Positions 47,177 to 56,750 of a stretch of 64,000 bases of DNA are shown here, one piece after another. A program made the translations under genes and the position numbers. The first letter of the stretch is position 1, and every line of letters begins with the position of its first letter. This DNA comes from Ruminiclostridium josui JCM 17888. Its GTDB lineage: Bacteria > Bacillota > Clostridia > Acetivibrionales > DSM-1351. Below the pieces are notes generated by a model that was given only the letters and a program-made list of their open reading frames with translations, made no database searches and was not told the DNA's origin. The DNA lies in the NCBI RefSeq assembly GCF_000526495.1, contig NZ_JAGE01000002.1, forward strand, positions 558,001 through 622,000, read 5' to 3'.

Positions 47177-47711
47177 ATGAAAATTAAGTTTAAGAAAGTA
47201 ATATCTTTTGTGACTTTGTTTATTCTAATATTTTCACTTTCAGTTAATACATTTGAAGTAACTACATATGCAGCTACAAATCCTGTAACTTGGAATCCAA
47301 CGGATAAAGAATGGGGTGTTACTCTATCTAATGGCAATTTAACAGCTACTATTTCTGGTTTATCATCAGGAGTTAGAGCAAGTCTTGGAAAAAGCAGTGG
47401 AAAGTGGTATTGGGAATGTACTGTCGATAATAGGGGCTATAGTGAAATAGGCATAGCTAATAAAAGTATCGCTCCCAGCTGGGTACACAATGGTGAATGC
47501 AGTGGATTTAGCAGTTGGGGATACATGTAGACTTACTGTCGGAGATTTAAAAAATACGACAAAAACAACTTGGACTTCTTATGATTCTGAAATAGCAACA
47601 GTATCTAATAAAGGTAAAGTAACTGCTGTAGATGAAGGTTTAACATATATAACAGCTACAGATGAGCAAGGTAATGAACTTGGAAGAATATATATAAGAG
47701 TAAGAAATTAA
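47177..47711 (+). pseudogene. Secreted SPRY-like / BIG2 protein, broken at the domain junction
   Basis: ATG 47177 (AAGGAG upstream) encodes a signal peptide and the first ~80 residues of a SPRY-like domain (GVRASLGKSSGKWYWECTV), which ends at TAG 47528 after an unrelated HNGECSGFSSWGYM. From ~47490 another frame encodes a bacterial Ig-like (BIG2) domain: VDLAVGDTCRLTVGD, WTSYDSEIATVSNKGKVTAVDEG, ending IYIRVRN at 47711. The overlap suggests that a deletion joined a truncated SPRY domain to a downstream BIG2 domain out of frame. Confidence 0.6.
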
Positions 47712-47759
47712 GAGTTTTGGTGTTTGGATTAGAAAAATCATTATTAAATTATTAAATTA

Positions 47760-47775
47760 AAAATATTGCCAGATT
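47760..47775. terminator. Left half of a terminator stem split by the IS256-type element
   Basis: AAAATATTGCCAGATT at 47760-47775 is complementary to AATCTGGCAATATTTT at 49259-49274. Without the IS and one target copy, these would form a 16-bp stem with a ~19-base loop and a T-run. Confidence 0.8.
47768..47775. repeat. IS256-type target-site duplication, left (GCCAGATT)
   Basis: GCCAGATT precedes the left IS end and recurs at 49232-49239. Confidence 0.88.
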
Positions 47776-49231
47776 GAGCCTGTGAAGAAAAGTCTGTAAA
47801 ATCAGCTTTCTATGATAAAATCAAATTATCATAGGAGGCTATTTTTTATGGCAAGAAGAAAGAATTCGATGAGCGAAGGAAAAAAGAACATTATTGCATC
47901 CCTACTTCAAGAGTATGACATCAAGACTGCAGAAGACATCCAGGAAGCACTTAAAGACTTGTTAGGGGGTACCATTCAGAGCATGTTGGAAGCCGAGATG
48001 GATCAGCATTTAGGCTATGAACCATACGAACGTTCCAATAACACCAATTACAGGAACGGAAAAAATCCAAATCAATACAAAGTACATATGGTAAGATGGA
48101 AATTGACGTTCCACAAGATCGAGAATGTTCCTTTGAGCCTCAAATCGTGAAGAAGCGTCAAAAGGATATCTCAAGCATTGACCAAAAGATCATTGCTATG
48201 TATGCAAGAGGTTTGACAACTCGCCAGATCTCTGACCAGATCGAAGAAATCTACGGATTTGAAGTTAGTGAAGGCATGGTATCCGATATCACAAACAAAC
48301 TGCTTCCAGAAATTGAGGAATGGCAACAACGTCCACTATCCAGCGTTTACCCAATTGTATTCATAGATGCTGTGCACTTTTCTGTTAGGGACAACAATGT
48401 CATCAAGAAGCTGGCTGCATACATCATTCTTGGAATCAATGAAGAAGGCCAAAAGGAAGTGTTAAGCATTCAGATAGGCCAAAATGAAAGCAGTAAATAT
48501 TGGCTTAGTGTCCTAAATGAACTGAAGAACCGTGGAGTCAAGGATATTCTTATACTTTGTGCAGATGGCCTGAGTGGCATCAAGGAATCCATTGCTGTAG
48601 CTTTTCCGGAAACAGAGTATCAACGCTGCATAGTCCATCAGGTAAGAAACACACTAAAATATGTTGCAGACAAAGATAAGAAGGAGTTTGCTAATGACCT
48701 GAAGACAATCTACCATGCCCCTACAGAGGAGACCGGATATGAGCGTATGATGCAAATTACGGACAAGTGGCAGGACCGTTATCCTAACGCCATGAAGAGT
48801 TGGTCTACGAACTGGGATATCCTAAGCCCGATTTTCAAGTTTTCTACGGATGTTCGCAAGGTAATCTACACAACCAATGCTATAGAAAGCCTGAACAGCA
48901 CATATCGTCGTCTGAATCGTCAAAGAAGCGTATTTCCAAGTGACACAGCCCTCTTAAAGGCCCTATATCTAGCAACCTTTGAGGCAACCAAGAAGTGGAC
49001 TATGACTCTCCGTAACTGGGGTAAAGTCTACGGTGAGTTGTCCATCATGTATGAGGGCAGGCTTCAGCAATAAAATCAGGACAATCAAAAACACCCTTTT
49101 GGAAGGGTGCTATTGACATGCCATTAATTTACTATTATATTGTAGACAAGTTATGAAAGCCAGCATCTGGCCTTCACAACTCTAATAAAATTATCATAGA
49201 AAGCTATTTACAGAGATTATTTCACACACTC
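47776..49231 (+). mobile_element. IS256-family insertion sequence, 1456 bp
   Basis: Ends are imperfect inverted repeats: GAGCCTGTGAAG… at 47776 and the complement of GAGTGTGTGAAA… ending at 49231, with CTGTAAA and AGCTTTCTATGATAA shared further in. Flanked by GCCAGATT. Encodes one IS256-type transposase, frameshifted. Confidence 0.9.
47848..49073 (+). pseudogene. IS256-family transposase with a single-base frameshift
   Basis: ATG 47848 after AGGAGG. The first part (MLEAEMDQHLGYEPYERSN…NYRNGK) and second (MEIDVPQDRECSFEPQIVKK… to FEATKKWTM) make one ~409-residue mutator-type transposase. DDE residues: Asp in PIVFIDAVHFSV, Asp in LILCADGLSGIKES, Glu in YTTNAIESLNSTYRR. The frames meet at an A6 run (48060-48065), where A7 would be in frame. 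In the present frame the heptamer A AAA AAT fits a -1 slippery site, so a fusion product is conceivable. Confidence 0.88.
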
Positions 49232-49239
49232 GCCAGATT
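49232..49239. repeat. IS256-type target-site duplication, right (GCCAGATT)
   Basis: Identical to 47768-47775. Confidence 0.88.
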
Positions 49240-49258
49240 TTATCTAATTAAATAGAAT

Positions 49259-49276
49259 AATCTGGCAATATTTTTC
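49259..49276. terminator. Right half of the split terminator stem
   Basis: AATCTGGCAATATTTT plus a T-run. Complement of 47760-47775, as described there. A stem can also form with the right copy GCCAGATT (49232-49239). Confidence 0.75.
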
Positions 49277-49324
49277 AATATAATATTAAATTTTAATACA
49301 CAAAACTATCTGCAGTCCCAGTTA

Positions 49325-50770
49325 TTACTTATATCCCCAACATTCTATACCAAAAATTCTAGCCATATTATCTATTTTGGATGGTTTAGTAATATAAACA
49401 CGATAGTACCTATATTTTTGTCCATCTATGTAATTTGTGGTCTGCTCTTTAGTATTTCCTTCTATTTTTGCTAGGTTTACCCAATCAGTCATATTATTAC
49501 TGCCTTGAATGCAATAATCAATCAAGTACAAATCAGTTGAACGAAAGTCATGTATAACTACAAACTTAGAAATAGATTGCTCTTTCTTTAAGTCTAGCAT
49601 TAACCACTGAGGATCTGCTATATCATTTGATATCCACATATCAGTGTCAAACCCATTGTATTTACCGTTTATCACTCTTTCCGCTTTAAAGCATATACCA
49701 TATGCGTCCAACTCACTGCTTGCAGTTACTAAAGCATCAGTAGCATAGTTTATAAGTTCTTTTTCTTCCCCACACTGCATTAAAATATCATCAGACATGG
49801 TTGTACAATATTGTGAGTATAACTCATTAATCAATATACGAAAATCATTATTAGAGGATTGTATTTCTTTGGTATATTTAGTTATGGAGTTTTCATCAAC
49901 GTTTTTCTTAATAGCTTTTCTAAGAAAACTATTAAATACTATTAACCTTTCATTCGAATATTTCACTTTAAAATCTTCATAATTTTTTTTGCTTGTACTA
50001 TCCTCACCTAATTGATCATATAATCTGTCCAATATTTTAAAAATACTCTGTGTAGAATCAACAAGGTCCCTTTTATATAGTTCGGCAGCGGTTATATCAA
50101 AGTTCTTATTTTGAATTACGTTTCTTATCAAGTTATCATTTTCAACAATATAGTTATTATCTACTACATCTTTCAAAAAAATAAAATCACTATAATTAAC
50201 TTTTTTAGCATTTCGGGGTCTAATATAGTAGAATCTATTAGCATAATTAGAGATATTTTCAATGAAGTATTTGTTTCCTTCTTCCCATATGTCTAAGAAA
50301 ATCTCTTCTTTGAGTGTTAAGCAATAAAAAGGATTATCAAAACCAACATGTGAGCAATCCATAATGGTAATAGTAGATGTTTCTTCATTATAGCCATTAA
50401 TAATAATTCCATGAGGTCCATGTGCTTTTCTATAATTGAAATCACAATAGAACATACTGAAATAATCAAAATATAAAACTATAGGATATTTTTCATCTAG
50501 AACAGATTTTAGAGTGCTAAGAAGTGACTCTCTATTTGTAATATTTACTGTCACTAATTCTAAAACTAATTTATTTAGCTTTATGTTCATTGATTCAAAT
50601 CGCTCGACATTAGTTTCCCATATTAGACGTAATGAATAATACGCACAAAAATAAAAATAATTCTCATATTCGAAATATCCTGATGCTATAGCCATGGGAG
50701 CATCCACGCAGTTTATAGTTTTATAATAATAGCTGTCATTTGCATAATTAGGTATATGTAGTCTTTGCAT
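49325..50770 (-). CDS. BtrH-like protein with C-terminal discoidin (F5/8 type C) domain
   Basis: 481 residues from ATG 50770 (AGGAGGAATTTT in front). The first ~190 residues fit the BtrH N-terminal fold, a cysteine-protease-like acyltransferase domain: a Cys in KTINCVDAPMAIASG, then HGPHGIIINGYN and ITIMDCSHVG. A helical middle (200-340) leads to a discoidin-like domain (ASSELDAYGICFKAERVING… WLMLDLKKEQSISKFVV… YRYYRVYI). No signal peptide. BtrH-type enzymes act in peptide/aminoglycoside natural-product assembly; pairing with a carbohydrate- or surface-binding module is unusual. Function unknown. Confidence 0.65.
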   Translation of the reverse strand: MQRLHIPNYANDSYYYKTINCVDAPMAIASGYFEYENYFYFCAYYSLRLIWETNVERFESMNIKLNKLVLELVTVNITNRESLLSTLKSVLDEKYPIVLYFDYFSMFYCDFNYRKAHGPHGIIINGYNEETSTITIMDCSHVGFDNPFYCLTLKEEIFLDIWEEGNKYFIENISNYANRFYYIRPRNAKKVNYSDFIFLKDVVDNNYIVENDNLIRNVIQNKNFDITAAELYKRDLVDSTQSIFKILDRLYDQLGEDSTSKKNYEDFKVKYSNERLIVFNSFLRKAIKKNVDENSITKYTKEIQSSNNDFRILINELYSQYCTTMSDDILMQCGEEKELINYATDALVTASSELDAYGICFKAERVINGKYNGFDTDMWISNDIADPQWLMLDLKKEQSISKFVVIHDFRSTDLYLIDYCIQGSNNMTDWVNLAKIEGNTKEQTTNYIDGQKYRYYRVYITKPSKIDNMARIFGIECWGYK

Positions 50771-50851
50771 AAAATTCCTCCTAAAATACAAATAACTGTA
50801 CTTCAGTTACATTTTTTTCCACGTTATAATTTAAGTATATTGTATAGATAA

Positions 50852-51271
50852 TTACATGTCAATGTCTCTTTTATATAAAGAACCAACTCCATTACTAAAG
50901 TTAATATCTGTAGCCTTTATAGTTTCCTTTTTATATTTTAGAGTTCCATCTTCTTTGAGTACTTGCGGTGATAAGATTGATGAATTACTAGCTGAGATAT
51001 CTCTATCTATAACCGCTATATTCTGGAATTTACCAGTAGAATATTTGTGGAGTGTATTATTTTCAGTATTCCAACCGTATTCACTATGTGGGACTGGTTT
51101 ATAATACAGAATAAACAAAGCATAAAGAATTGTAATCACTGTTATAACCAAACTAATTTTTTTCAGTAAGTTATGTAAGTTTGGCTCTATTCTTTTTTTT
51201 AGATATCTGCCTATAGAAATTGATAAAATCATTGGAATAAATATAATTAACGTTAAAAAATTATCTTTCAT
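50852..51271 (-). CDS. Small membrane protein of unknown function
   Basis: 139 residues from ATG 51271 behind GGAGGAAT; a longer frame to 51400 runs into the GH43 gene and lacks a ribosome site. Two membrane segments (LTLIIFIPMILSISIG and ISLVITVITILYALFILYY) and a polar C-terminal domain. Lies between the GH43 and BtrH-like genes on the same strand. Confidence 0.6.
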   Translation of the reverse strand: MKDNFLTLIIFIPMILSISIGRYLKKRIEPNLHNLLKKISLVITVITILYALFILYYKPVPHSEYGWNTENNTLHKYSTGKFQNIAVIDRDISASNSSILSPQVLKEDGTLKYKKETIKATDINFSNGVGSLYKRDIDM

Positions 51272-51362
51272 AATAATACTATTCCTCCTCCAGAACTCGC
51301 CATTATTGCTGCATAATCTAGTTATTTTCATATCCCATGCGCAGTTATATATACGTAGTTGA

Positions 51363-53022
51363 TTAATTAATTTTACTTCCCCAAATTGCAACATTGCCAT
51401 TTTTAGCTATTGCACTGAACGTCATAACAAATTTTTTGAGACTATTCTCCCATTGTCTTAGCACAACACCTGAATAATCAACTCCATTTACAGTTAATTC
51501 AATGTTCTCGTCACTTAGCTTCCATTTTCCATTTACACTACCAGAAATTGTACCTTCTTTATTTAGTGTTATTTTTACAGAGTTTTTAATGGCAGAACTA
51601 ATTTCATTACCATGATTAATAAATGCATAGTCTCCGTAAACTTCGTCTGCAATATATTTTGAAATAGTTTCACCACCATAGCGATGTGGTGCAACAACAG
51701 GCCATCCATCCTCATTTATAAACATTTGATGTACTCGCACCTGATGAAATTCTCCCTGACCAGGAAATCTGGTATGGAAAATAAGATAATACTTTTTTGT
51801 CTCTGCATCGTAATATGCTGAATTATGGCCTGGAGAAACATAGCCTACTCCATTTTCAGTAAACTTGAAATTTCCCATAACTTTAACACCATAAGGTTCG
51901 ATAGACCTATCATCAAAGATTGTACCAGCAGCACCTTGACAGTCAATCATATTTTTTCCTTTACCATCTACAAAAGGGCCATCAGGGTTTTTAGAGCGCG
52001 CAACCCTAATATTATAACCACCAGTAGAATCAAGACCGCCAAAACTTAAAAACAAGTAATAATAATCCGATTGAGGACTATATAGCATATAAGGAGCTTC
52101 AATTCTACTGTGATTTCCTCCTAACAATTTCTTTCCATAGCCTTGACCTGGATAAGGCTTTCCTGTTTTAGGATCCATCTTCATAATGAAGATACCTCCT
52201 GAATACGATCCATAAACCATCCACAGATTTCCGTCTTTATCAAAAAATGTATGAGGATCAACAGTATTAGGATCTCTCGTAGCATTATAAACTGTTCCAG
52301 CTTCACCTATTCCATTCATTCCAGATTTCAATAGAATGCCTGCATTTTTATAAGGACCTGTTACATTATCAGATACTGCCAAACCGAGAGTAGACCTTGG
52401 GGAATCACCTTTACATAAGCAATAATACATGTAAAATTTCCCATCCTGAAGCTGGATTATATCGCCTGCCCACATTGTATCGGTTTGCGCCCAGTCAAAT
52501 GATTCTTTTAATTCTGTAAATACATTCGGTATTAAAGGATTTGTGTTACTCACACTTGAAGAAATTTGATACCATTGCATTAAGTCATTAGTTTTTGCAG
52601 AAGCTAGATGTGAACCAATAACATAATAAGTTCCATTTGTCTTGATAATTGAAGGATCATGCACTGTTACATCTTTAAACGTAGGTATAATTGGAGTTTG
52701 AGGCAAATTCTCAACAGGAAACACAGATATTATCCCTAATAAAAACTGTTTATATATAGCAAAGTCAATTGCATCAACTAAACTATCTCCATTTACATCC
52801 GCTGCCTTAAAAGCGTCTGCTGTTAGGGTAACATTCCCCAGCAAATATTTCTTTATTTGTGCAAAATCTATCGCATTGATCTGACCATCCCCGTCTACAT
52901 CACCATATTTTACCGAATTATTTTTCAAGTGACGATGCATTTGTTGATGTAAAAATACTAGCTAATAAAACAAAAAGCACCATTGCAAAACTTATTTTCT
53001 TTGATATCAATTTAATTTTCAC
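51363..53022 (-). pseudogene. GH43 endo-arabinanase with N-terminal dockerin; signal peptide out of frame
   Basis: GTG 53022 (GGGGGAG upstream) encodes a signal peptide that ends …STNASSLEK and stops. In the next frame a type I dockerin (GDVDGDGQINAIDFAQIK and ADVNGDSLVDAIDFAIYK), a short linker and a GH43 five-blade domain follow, with catalytic Asp in VHDPSII, Asp in VDPHTFFD and Glu in SRIEAPYML, plus a C-terminal beta domain. The frames join if one A is removed from the A5 run (52921-52925). As written the enzyme would start at MHRHLKNN (52940), lack a signal and stay in the cell. Subfamily by motif: arabinan endo-1,5-arabinanase. Confidence 0.85.
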
Positions 53023-53183
53023 AAAGCTCTCCCCCTTTAAAATACCTACTACTTATGAGTACCCTCCAAATTTATTCTATAATAAAAAGGCGAAAAATCA
53101 AGTATATAATGGCTATTATTACAAAATATTCCACATACTACTTTGTTTATTATGCTATAACACCCATAACCTCCTTATATAGC

Positions 53184-53213
53184 AAAAGAACCTACCCATT
53201 GGTAAGTTCTTTT
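53184..53213. terminator. Hairpin terminator
   Basis: AAAAGAACCTACC (53184-53196) and GGTAAGTTCTTTT (53201-53213), one mismatch. It lies downstream (minus strand) of the decayed cohesin-like fragment. Confidence 0.75.
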
Positions 53214-53229
53214 ACTTAAAAATATTTAA

Positions 53230-53416
53230 TTATTTATTAGCAGTATAGTTGGCATTAGCCAGTATTTGAGCAACTACTTCCGTTAAATCATCATCGTCAA
53301 TCTGCAATACGTACGTTAGTGATATCAATCATTGCTTCACCTTTATCAATAGCTTTGAACTTCAATTTGAGTAATACTTTATCTCCATTTGCTGCGTTGT
53401 CTTTAATGCTATAGGG
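53230..53416 (-). pseudogene. C-terminal fragment of a cohesin-like domain
   Basis: Minus-strand reading gives SIKDNAANGDKVLLKLKFKA, IDKGEAMIDITNVRIAD, then a stop; removing one base at ~53299 continues to DDDDLTEVVAQILANANYTANK and TAA. The beta-strand pattern resembles the end of cohesin domains. There is no start codon; the fragment begins 7 bp after a hairpin of the RiPP locus. Remnant of a gene disrupted by arrival or rearrangement of that locus. Confidence 0.45.
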
Positions 53417-53422
53417 TTAAAC

Positions 53423-53461
53423 AAAGACTCGCATGAAAGACTTCCTTCCCTGCGAGTCTTT
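53423..53461. repeat. Hairpin, second copy (AAAGACTCGCA)
   Basis: AAAGACTCGCA (53423-53433) pairs with TGCGAGTCTTT (53451-53461). It is nearly the same as the hairpin at 56751-56790, which lies directly behind the intact precursor gene. Confidence 0.88.
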
Positions 53462-53492
53462 GGGTTGCATATGCTAATAAATAATCTAGCCC

Positions 53493-53624
53493 CTAACTCC
53501 GTGCTGCTTTTGCAAGATTATCATTAGAATTATAATTCGTGGAGCCGTAACTGCATTGACAAGCACATGCTGCATACATGCTTCCACCATAACTTTGATT
53601 TTCAGATAGTATACTTTGATATGT
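53493..53624 (-). pseudogene. Leaderless remnant of a second Cys-rich precursor
   Basis: An open frame of 43 codons reads …SENQSYGGSMYAACACQCS… and ends …NLAKAARS. The CACQC core parallels the PCSCTC core of the intact precursor. A stop lies just before the frame (53625-53627), and the only ATG (53579) is inside the core region, so there is no leader. It overlaps the end of the M16 gene by ~23 bp and is followed by the second hairpin copy. Confidence 0.6.
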
Positions 53625-54933
53625 TTAATGTGTTTGAATAATTTTTTGCTACATTTACAGCAATAGCTGTATTACAACTAGATAATAATCTTTTTATATA
53701 AGAATCCACATTTAGAATTGTCATTTCATTTATAAATCCAAGGCTTATATTATATTCATCCTCCAATGATAAAACCGGTTCATCATACAGAAATTCATTA
53801 ATGTATTCCTTCATCAAATTTTCAGTTCTGAGAATATATCTATTTGTATAATTGTTATTTATACTCTGTATAAATAAATCCTTGCAGTATATGAACTCAT
53901 CAAAAGTAAATCCTTCAGAGTATAATCTCTGTAATTCTCGAAGCACCACAACTAATATATCCTGTATATTATCCTTTATTTTTATATCAAGTACACTAAA
54001 AGCGTACTTTCTTAAAAATCTATTCTTTATACATATTAAATTTATTAATTTCAGTCCAGCTTCTTTTATGGTATTGATTATCCGTCTTTCAATCAAATAA
54101 TTAGCCGTATTCTCAACTATTTTTTGCTTAAATCCTGAGATGGTGTTTTCACAATACCTTTCTTGCATATAGTATATTTGAACTTCTGCACAATCTAATT
54201 TTTCATATGTGTTTAAAGTATATCTCTTACTCTGATAATCCGAAATTTTCTGGTATAATCTATTATGTTTTTCATTATTGGGTAATGTACTAAAAGTTTT
54301 ATTAACTATTGCTTCCATTTTCAAAGGGTCTATATCTCCACAAACTATAATTGCCATTAACTCGGGTTTATACCAATTTCTGTGAAAATTCACCAAATCC
54401 TCATATGTAAAATTCCTTACATTCTCAATTTGTCCAATAGGCATTCGTCTACAATAATCAGACTCATTTAATATATGTGGTAAAATGTTTTGCTTTTTTA
54501 TGAACTCAATCGTCTCTTCAGTATTGTACCACTCATTTATAATTCCTTTTCGGACGCTTTCAATATGCTCTTTATTAATTGCATTTCCCTGCAAAATTCC
54601 GTTAAGAATAAAAATACATTTTTCAATGTTTTTTGCTGTTGAAGAGCATTTCAGTTTAAATACAGTTTCATCAAAATTCGTATATCCATTTGGAATAATG
54701 CCATTGTGAGTCTCGTCACCCGAGGAATAGCATTCAGTGTAATTGAACAAACATATATGTTCAATAAAATGTGCAATCCCACACTGCTCTTCTGTTTCTA
54801 CTGCCGAACCCACCTTAATTGCCAGACTAAAAGTTACATATCCTATCGGATTGTTATTAGGATAAATATAATACGTCAGGCCATTTTCTAGAGTCCTTTT
54901 AATCAAATTTTTATCCATTAGATATTTTTGCAT
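53602..54933 (-). CDS. M16-family (insulinase-like) metallopeptidase of the RiPP locus
   Basis: 443 residues. Inverted zinc motif HxxEH in GIAHFIEHICLF (~60) with the third ligand Glu in GIINEWYNTEE, then the typical middle YEDLVNFHRNWYKPELMAIIVCGD. Single-chain peptidases of this kind occur in RiPP loci and trim leader peptides. Start ATG 54933 with a weak ribosome site. It lies 39 bp after the radical SAM gene and is co-directional with the precursor. Confidence 0.87.
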   Translation of the reverse strand: MQKYLMDKNLIKRTLENGLTYYIYPNNNPIGYVTFSLAIKVGSAVETEEQCGIAHFIEHICLFNYTECYSSGDETHNGIIPNGYTNFDETVFKLKCSSTAKNIEKCIFILNGILQGNAINKEHIESVRKGIINEWYNTEETIEFIKKQNILPHILNESDYCRRMPIGQIENVRNFTYEDLVNFHRNWYKPELMAIIVCGDIDPLKMEAIVNKTFSTLPNNEKHNRLYQKISDYQSKRYTLNTYEKLDCAEVQIYYMQERYCENTISGFKQKIVENTANYLIERRIINTIKEAGLKLINLICIKNRFLRKYAFSVLDIKIKDNIQDILVVVLRELQRLYSEGFTFDEFIYCKDLFIQSINNNYTNRYILRTENLMKEYINEFLYDEPVLSLEDEYNISLGFINEMTILNVDSYIKRLLSSCNTAIAVNVAKNYSNTLNISKYTI

Positions 54934-54972
54934 ATCAATATTCTCTCATCATACAAAGTCTGTAATAAGGTG

Positions 54973-56571
54973 CTATAATACCTGCAGATCATTTAGGTAT
55001 TTTAATTTTTCCGGATTTTTTTCAACGCACTCGTGGTATAAGATTAGTCCCTCTAATATGTTTTTTCGAGTAATTTCACAAGTCATAATCTTCTTTTTCA
55101 TATCCAATTGATCATTTGTATAACAGCTTGAATAGCATATGCCGCACATTCTGGCTGCCCAACATTTAGAACAGTACTTTAATGACTCCTCTGCATATTG
55201 CTCTATATATACAGATCTAATCCTGTCAATATCAATACCTGTAAATACATTACCTATGGTTATTGCACCTCCTACCTTCTCACATACCAGAAAATCTCCA
55301 TCAATATTCACATACAATCTTCTTTGTCCAGGCAAGCAATTACCATTAAATCCTATTTTGTCACTTGGTTTATCTACTAACGTTCTTCTCTGTATTCTAA
55401 GCAGCATTTCTTCTATCCCTTTTTTTGTAAAGAAATCTGCTTCTTGATTATTTAAAATTTGATTTAGATACTTTTCTCTGGACCATCTGGACATAGTATA
55501 GTCTGCTTTGATTTCCAACAAGTCATTTTGATACTCTACATACTCTGTATCCATAAAATGATAACGTCTCTCATCAGCCACAGACCCCTCTGATGGATAG
55601 CTAACTGACTTTGCCATTTTTTTAGGGAACCAATCAAGCCCTTCAATAAACTTTTCAATCTCCGTCAATTTTCCTGTACTATATGGAGGGGTAAAAACCA
55701 TGCTAAGACTTAGTCTGTGTTCTGCTGAATCACCAAATGCTTCTACTATGTTTTTTAATCCTCTTATTGCTCTGCTAAAGCTACCATTTCCATTTATATC
55801 TTTTCTATAGCTATCATGTATGTTTTCAGGGCCATCAAGGCTGCAAACTACTGATAATCCTTCAATAGAAGCTAAATATTCTGCTATATCCTTAGTTACA
55901 AGTGTTAAGTTGGTTGTTAACGAGTATGTTATTTCCCTATCCTTAATTACTTCTCTCGAATAATCGATGCTATACTTCAATAAATCAAATCTTAAAAGAG
56001 GCTCTCCGCCATAGAATGTAACCGCTACAGTCTTTTCATTTTTTCCATGCTCTGCAATGTAATCAATAGCTGCCCTTATAGTTTCTTCAGACATATCTCT
56101 TTGACCAAAGTCTCTTTTTTGCTCATAATCAGGGTTATATATGCAATAACCACATCGTAAATTACATCGTTCAGTTAATTCCAATATAATTTGCCTTAAA
56201 TTACCGTTTATTTTACTTTCAATATCATCAAAATGTAATGGCGAATAAAATTCATTGTAACGAGTTAACTGGAGGATTTTTTCATTTTCTATTGCATATT
56301 TCACATTTTCACATGCATCAATTAACTCTTTTTCACCCAACTGTTCTTGAAGCTTACACAATTCTTGTTCAATGTTATTTTTTAATATAGCTTCCAAGAC
56401 TTTATACTCTACCTTATTACATTCCAGAACCTTACCAGTTCCCGAATCATAAATATAATCATTAGAGCTAGTCCTAAACAACTTTGCTAATGGTTTTTCC
56501 CCTTTATTCAAGCTGTTAAAGTACTGTATGTATTTATAAACTTCTTGTGAAATATGTTCCTTTACATTCAC
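54973..56571 (-). CDS. Radical SAM/SPASM peptide maturase
   Basis: 532 residues from GTG 56571 behind GGAGGG; the open frame to 56715 has no site. N-terminal ~130 residues are RRE-like/helical. Radical SAM motif CNLRCGYCIYN at ~150, then a C-terminal SPASM domain binding extra Fe-S clusters (CLPGQRRLYVNIDGDFLVCE…, CSKCWAARMCGICYSSCYTND). Such enzymes install thioether or related crosslinks on cysteine-rich precursors. The family resembles the clostridial Cys-rich-peptide maturases. The intact precursor gene lies upstream, across the hairpin at 56751-56790. Confidence 0.9.
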   Translation of the reverse strand: MNVKEHISQEVYKYIQYFNSLNKGEKPLAKLFRTSSNDYIYDSGTGKVLECNKVEYKVLEAILKNNIEQELCKLQEQLGEKELIDACENVKYAIENEKILQLTRYNEFYSPLHFDDIESKINGNLRQIILELTERCNLRCGYCIYNPDYEQKRDFGQRDMSEETIRAAIDYIAEHGKNEKTVAVTFYGGEPLLRFDLLKYSIDYSREVIKDREITYSLTTNLTLVTKDIAEYLASIEGLSVVCSLDGPENIHDSYRKDINGNGSFSRAIRGLKNIVEAFGDSAEHRLSLSMVFTPPYSTGKLTEIEKFIEGLDWFPKKMAKSVSYPSEGSVADERRYHFMDTEYVEYQNDLLEIKADYTMSRWSREKYLNQILNNQEADFFTKKGIEEMLLRIQRRTLVDKPSDKIGFNGNCLPGQRRLYVNIDGDFLVCEKVGGAITIGNVFTGIDIDRIRSVYIEQYAEESLKYCSKCWAARMCGICYSSCYTNDQLDMKKKIMTCEITRKNILEGLILYHECVEKNPEKLKYLNDLQVL

Positions 56572-56750
56572 TGATATTTCCCTCCATCCTCGTATATGTA
56601 AATTTATTACTTTAATGCTAATATACAGCATTACATATCTTTTTGTCAACGAAGTACTTACTTTTGTCTCCAATGTTTTACAGCTCACTACACTGTGGCT
56701 ATTGGTTTCAAACATATATTCAAATTATTCAAATAAATAAAACTATTAGC

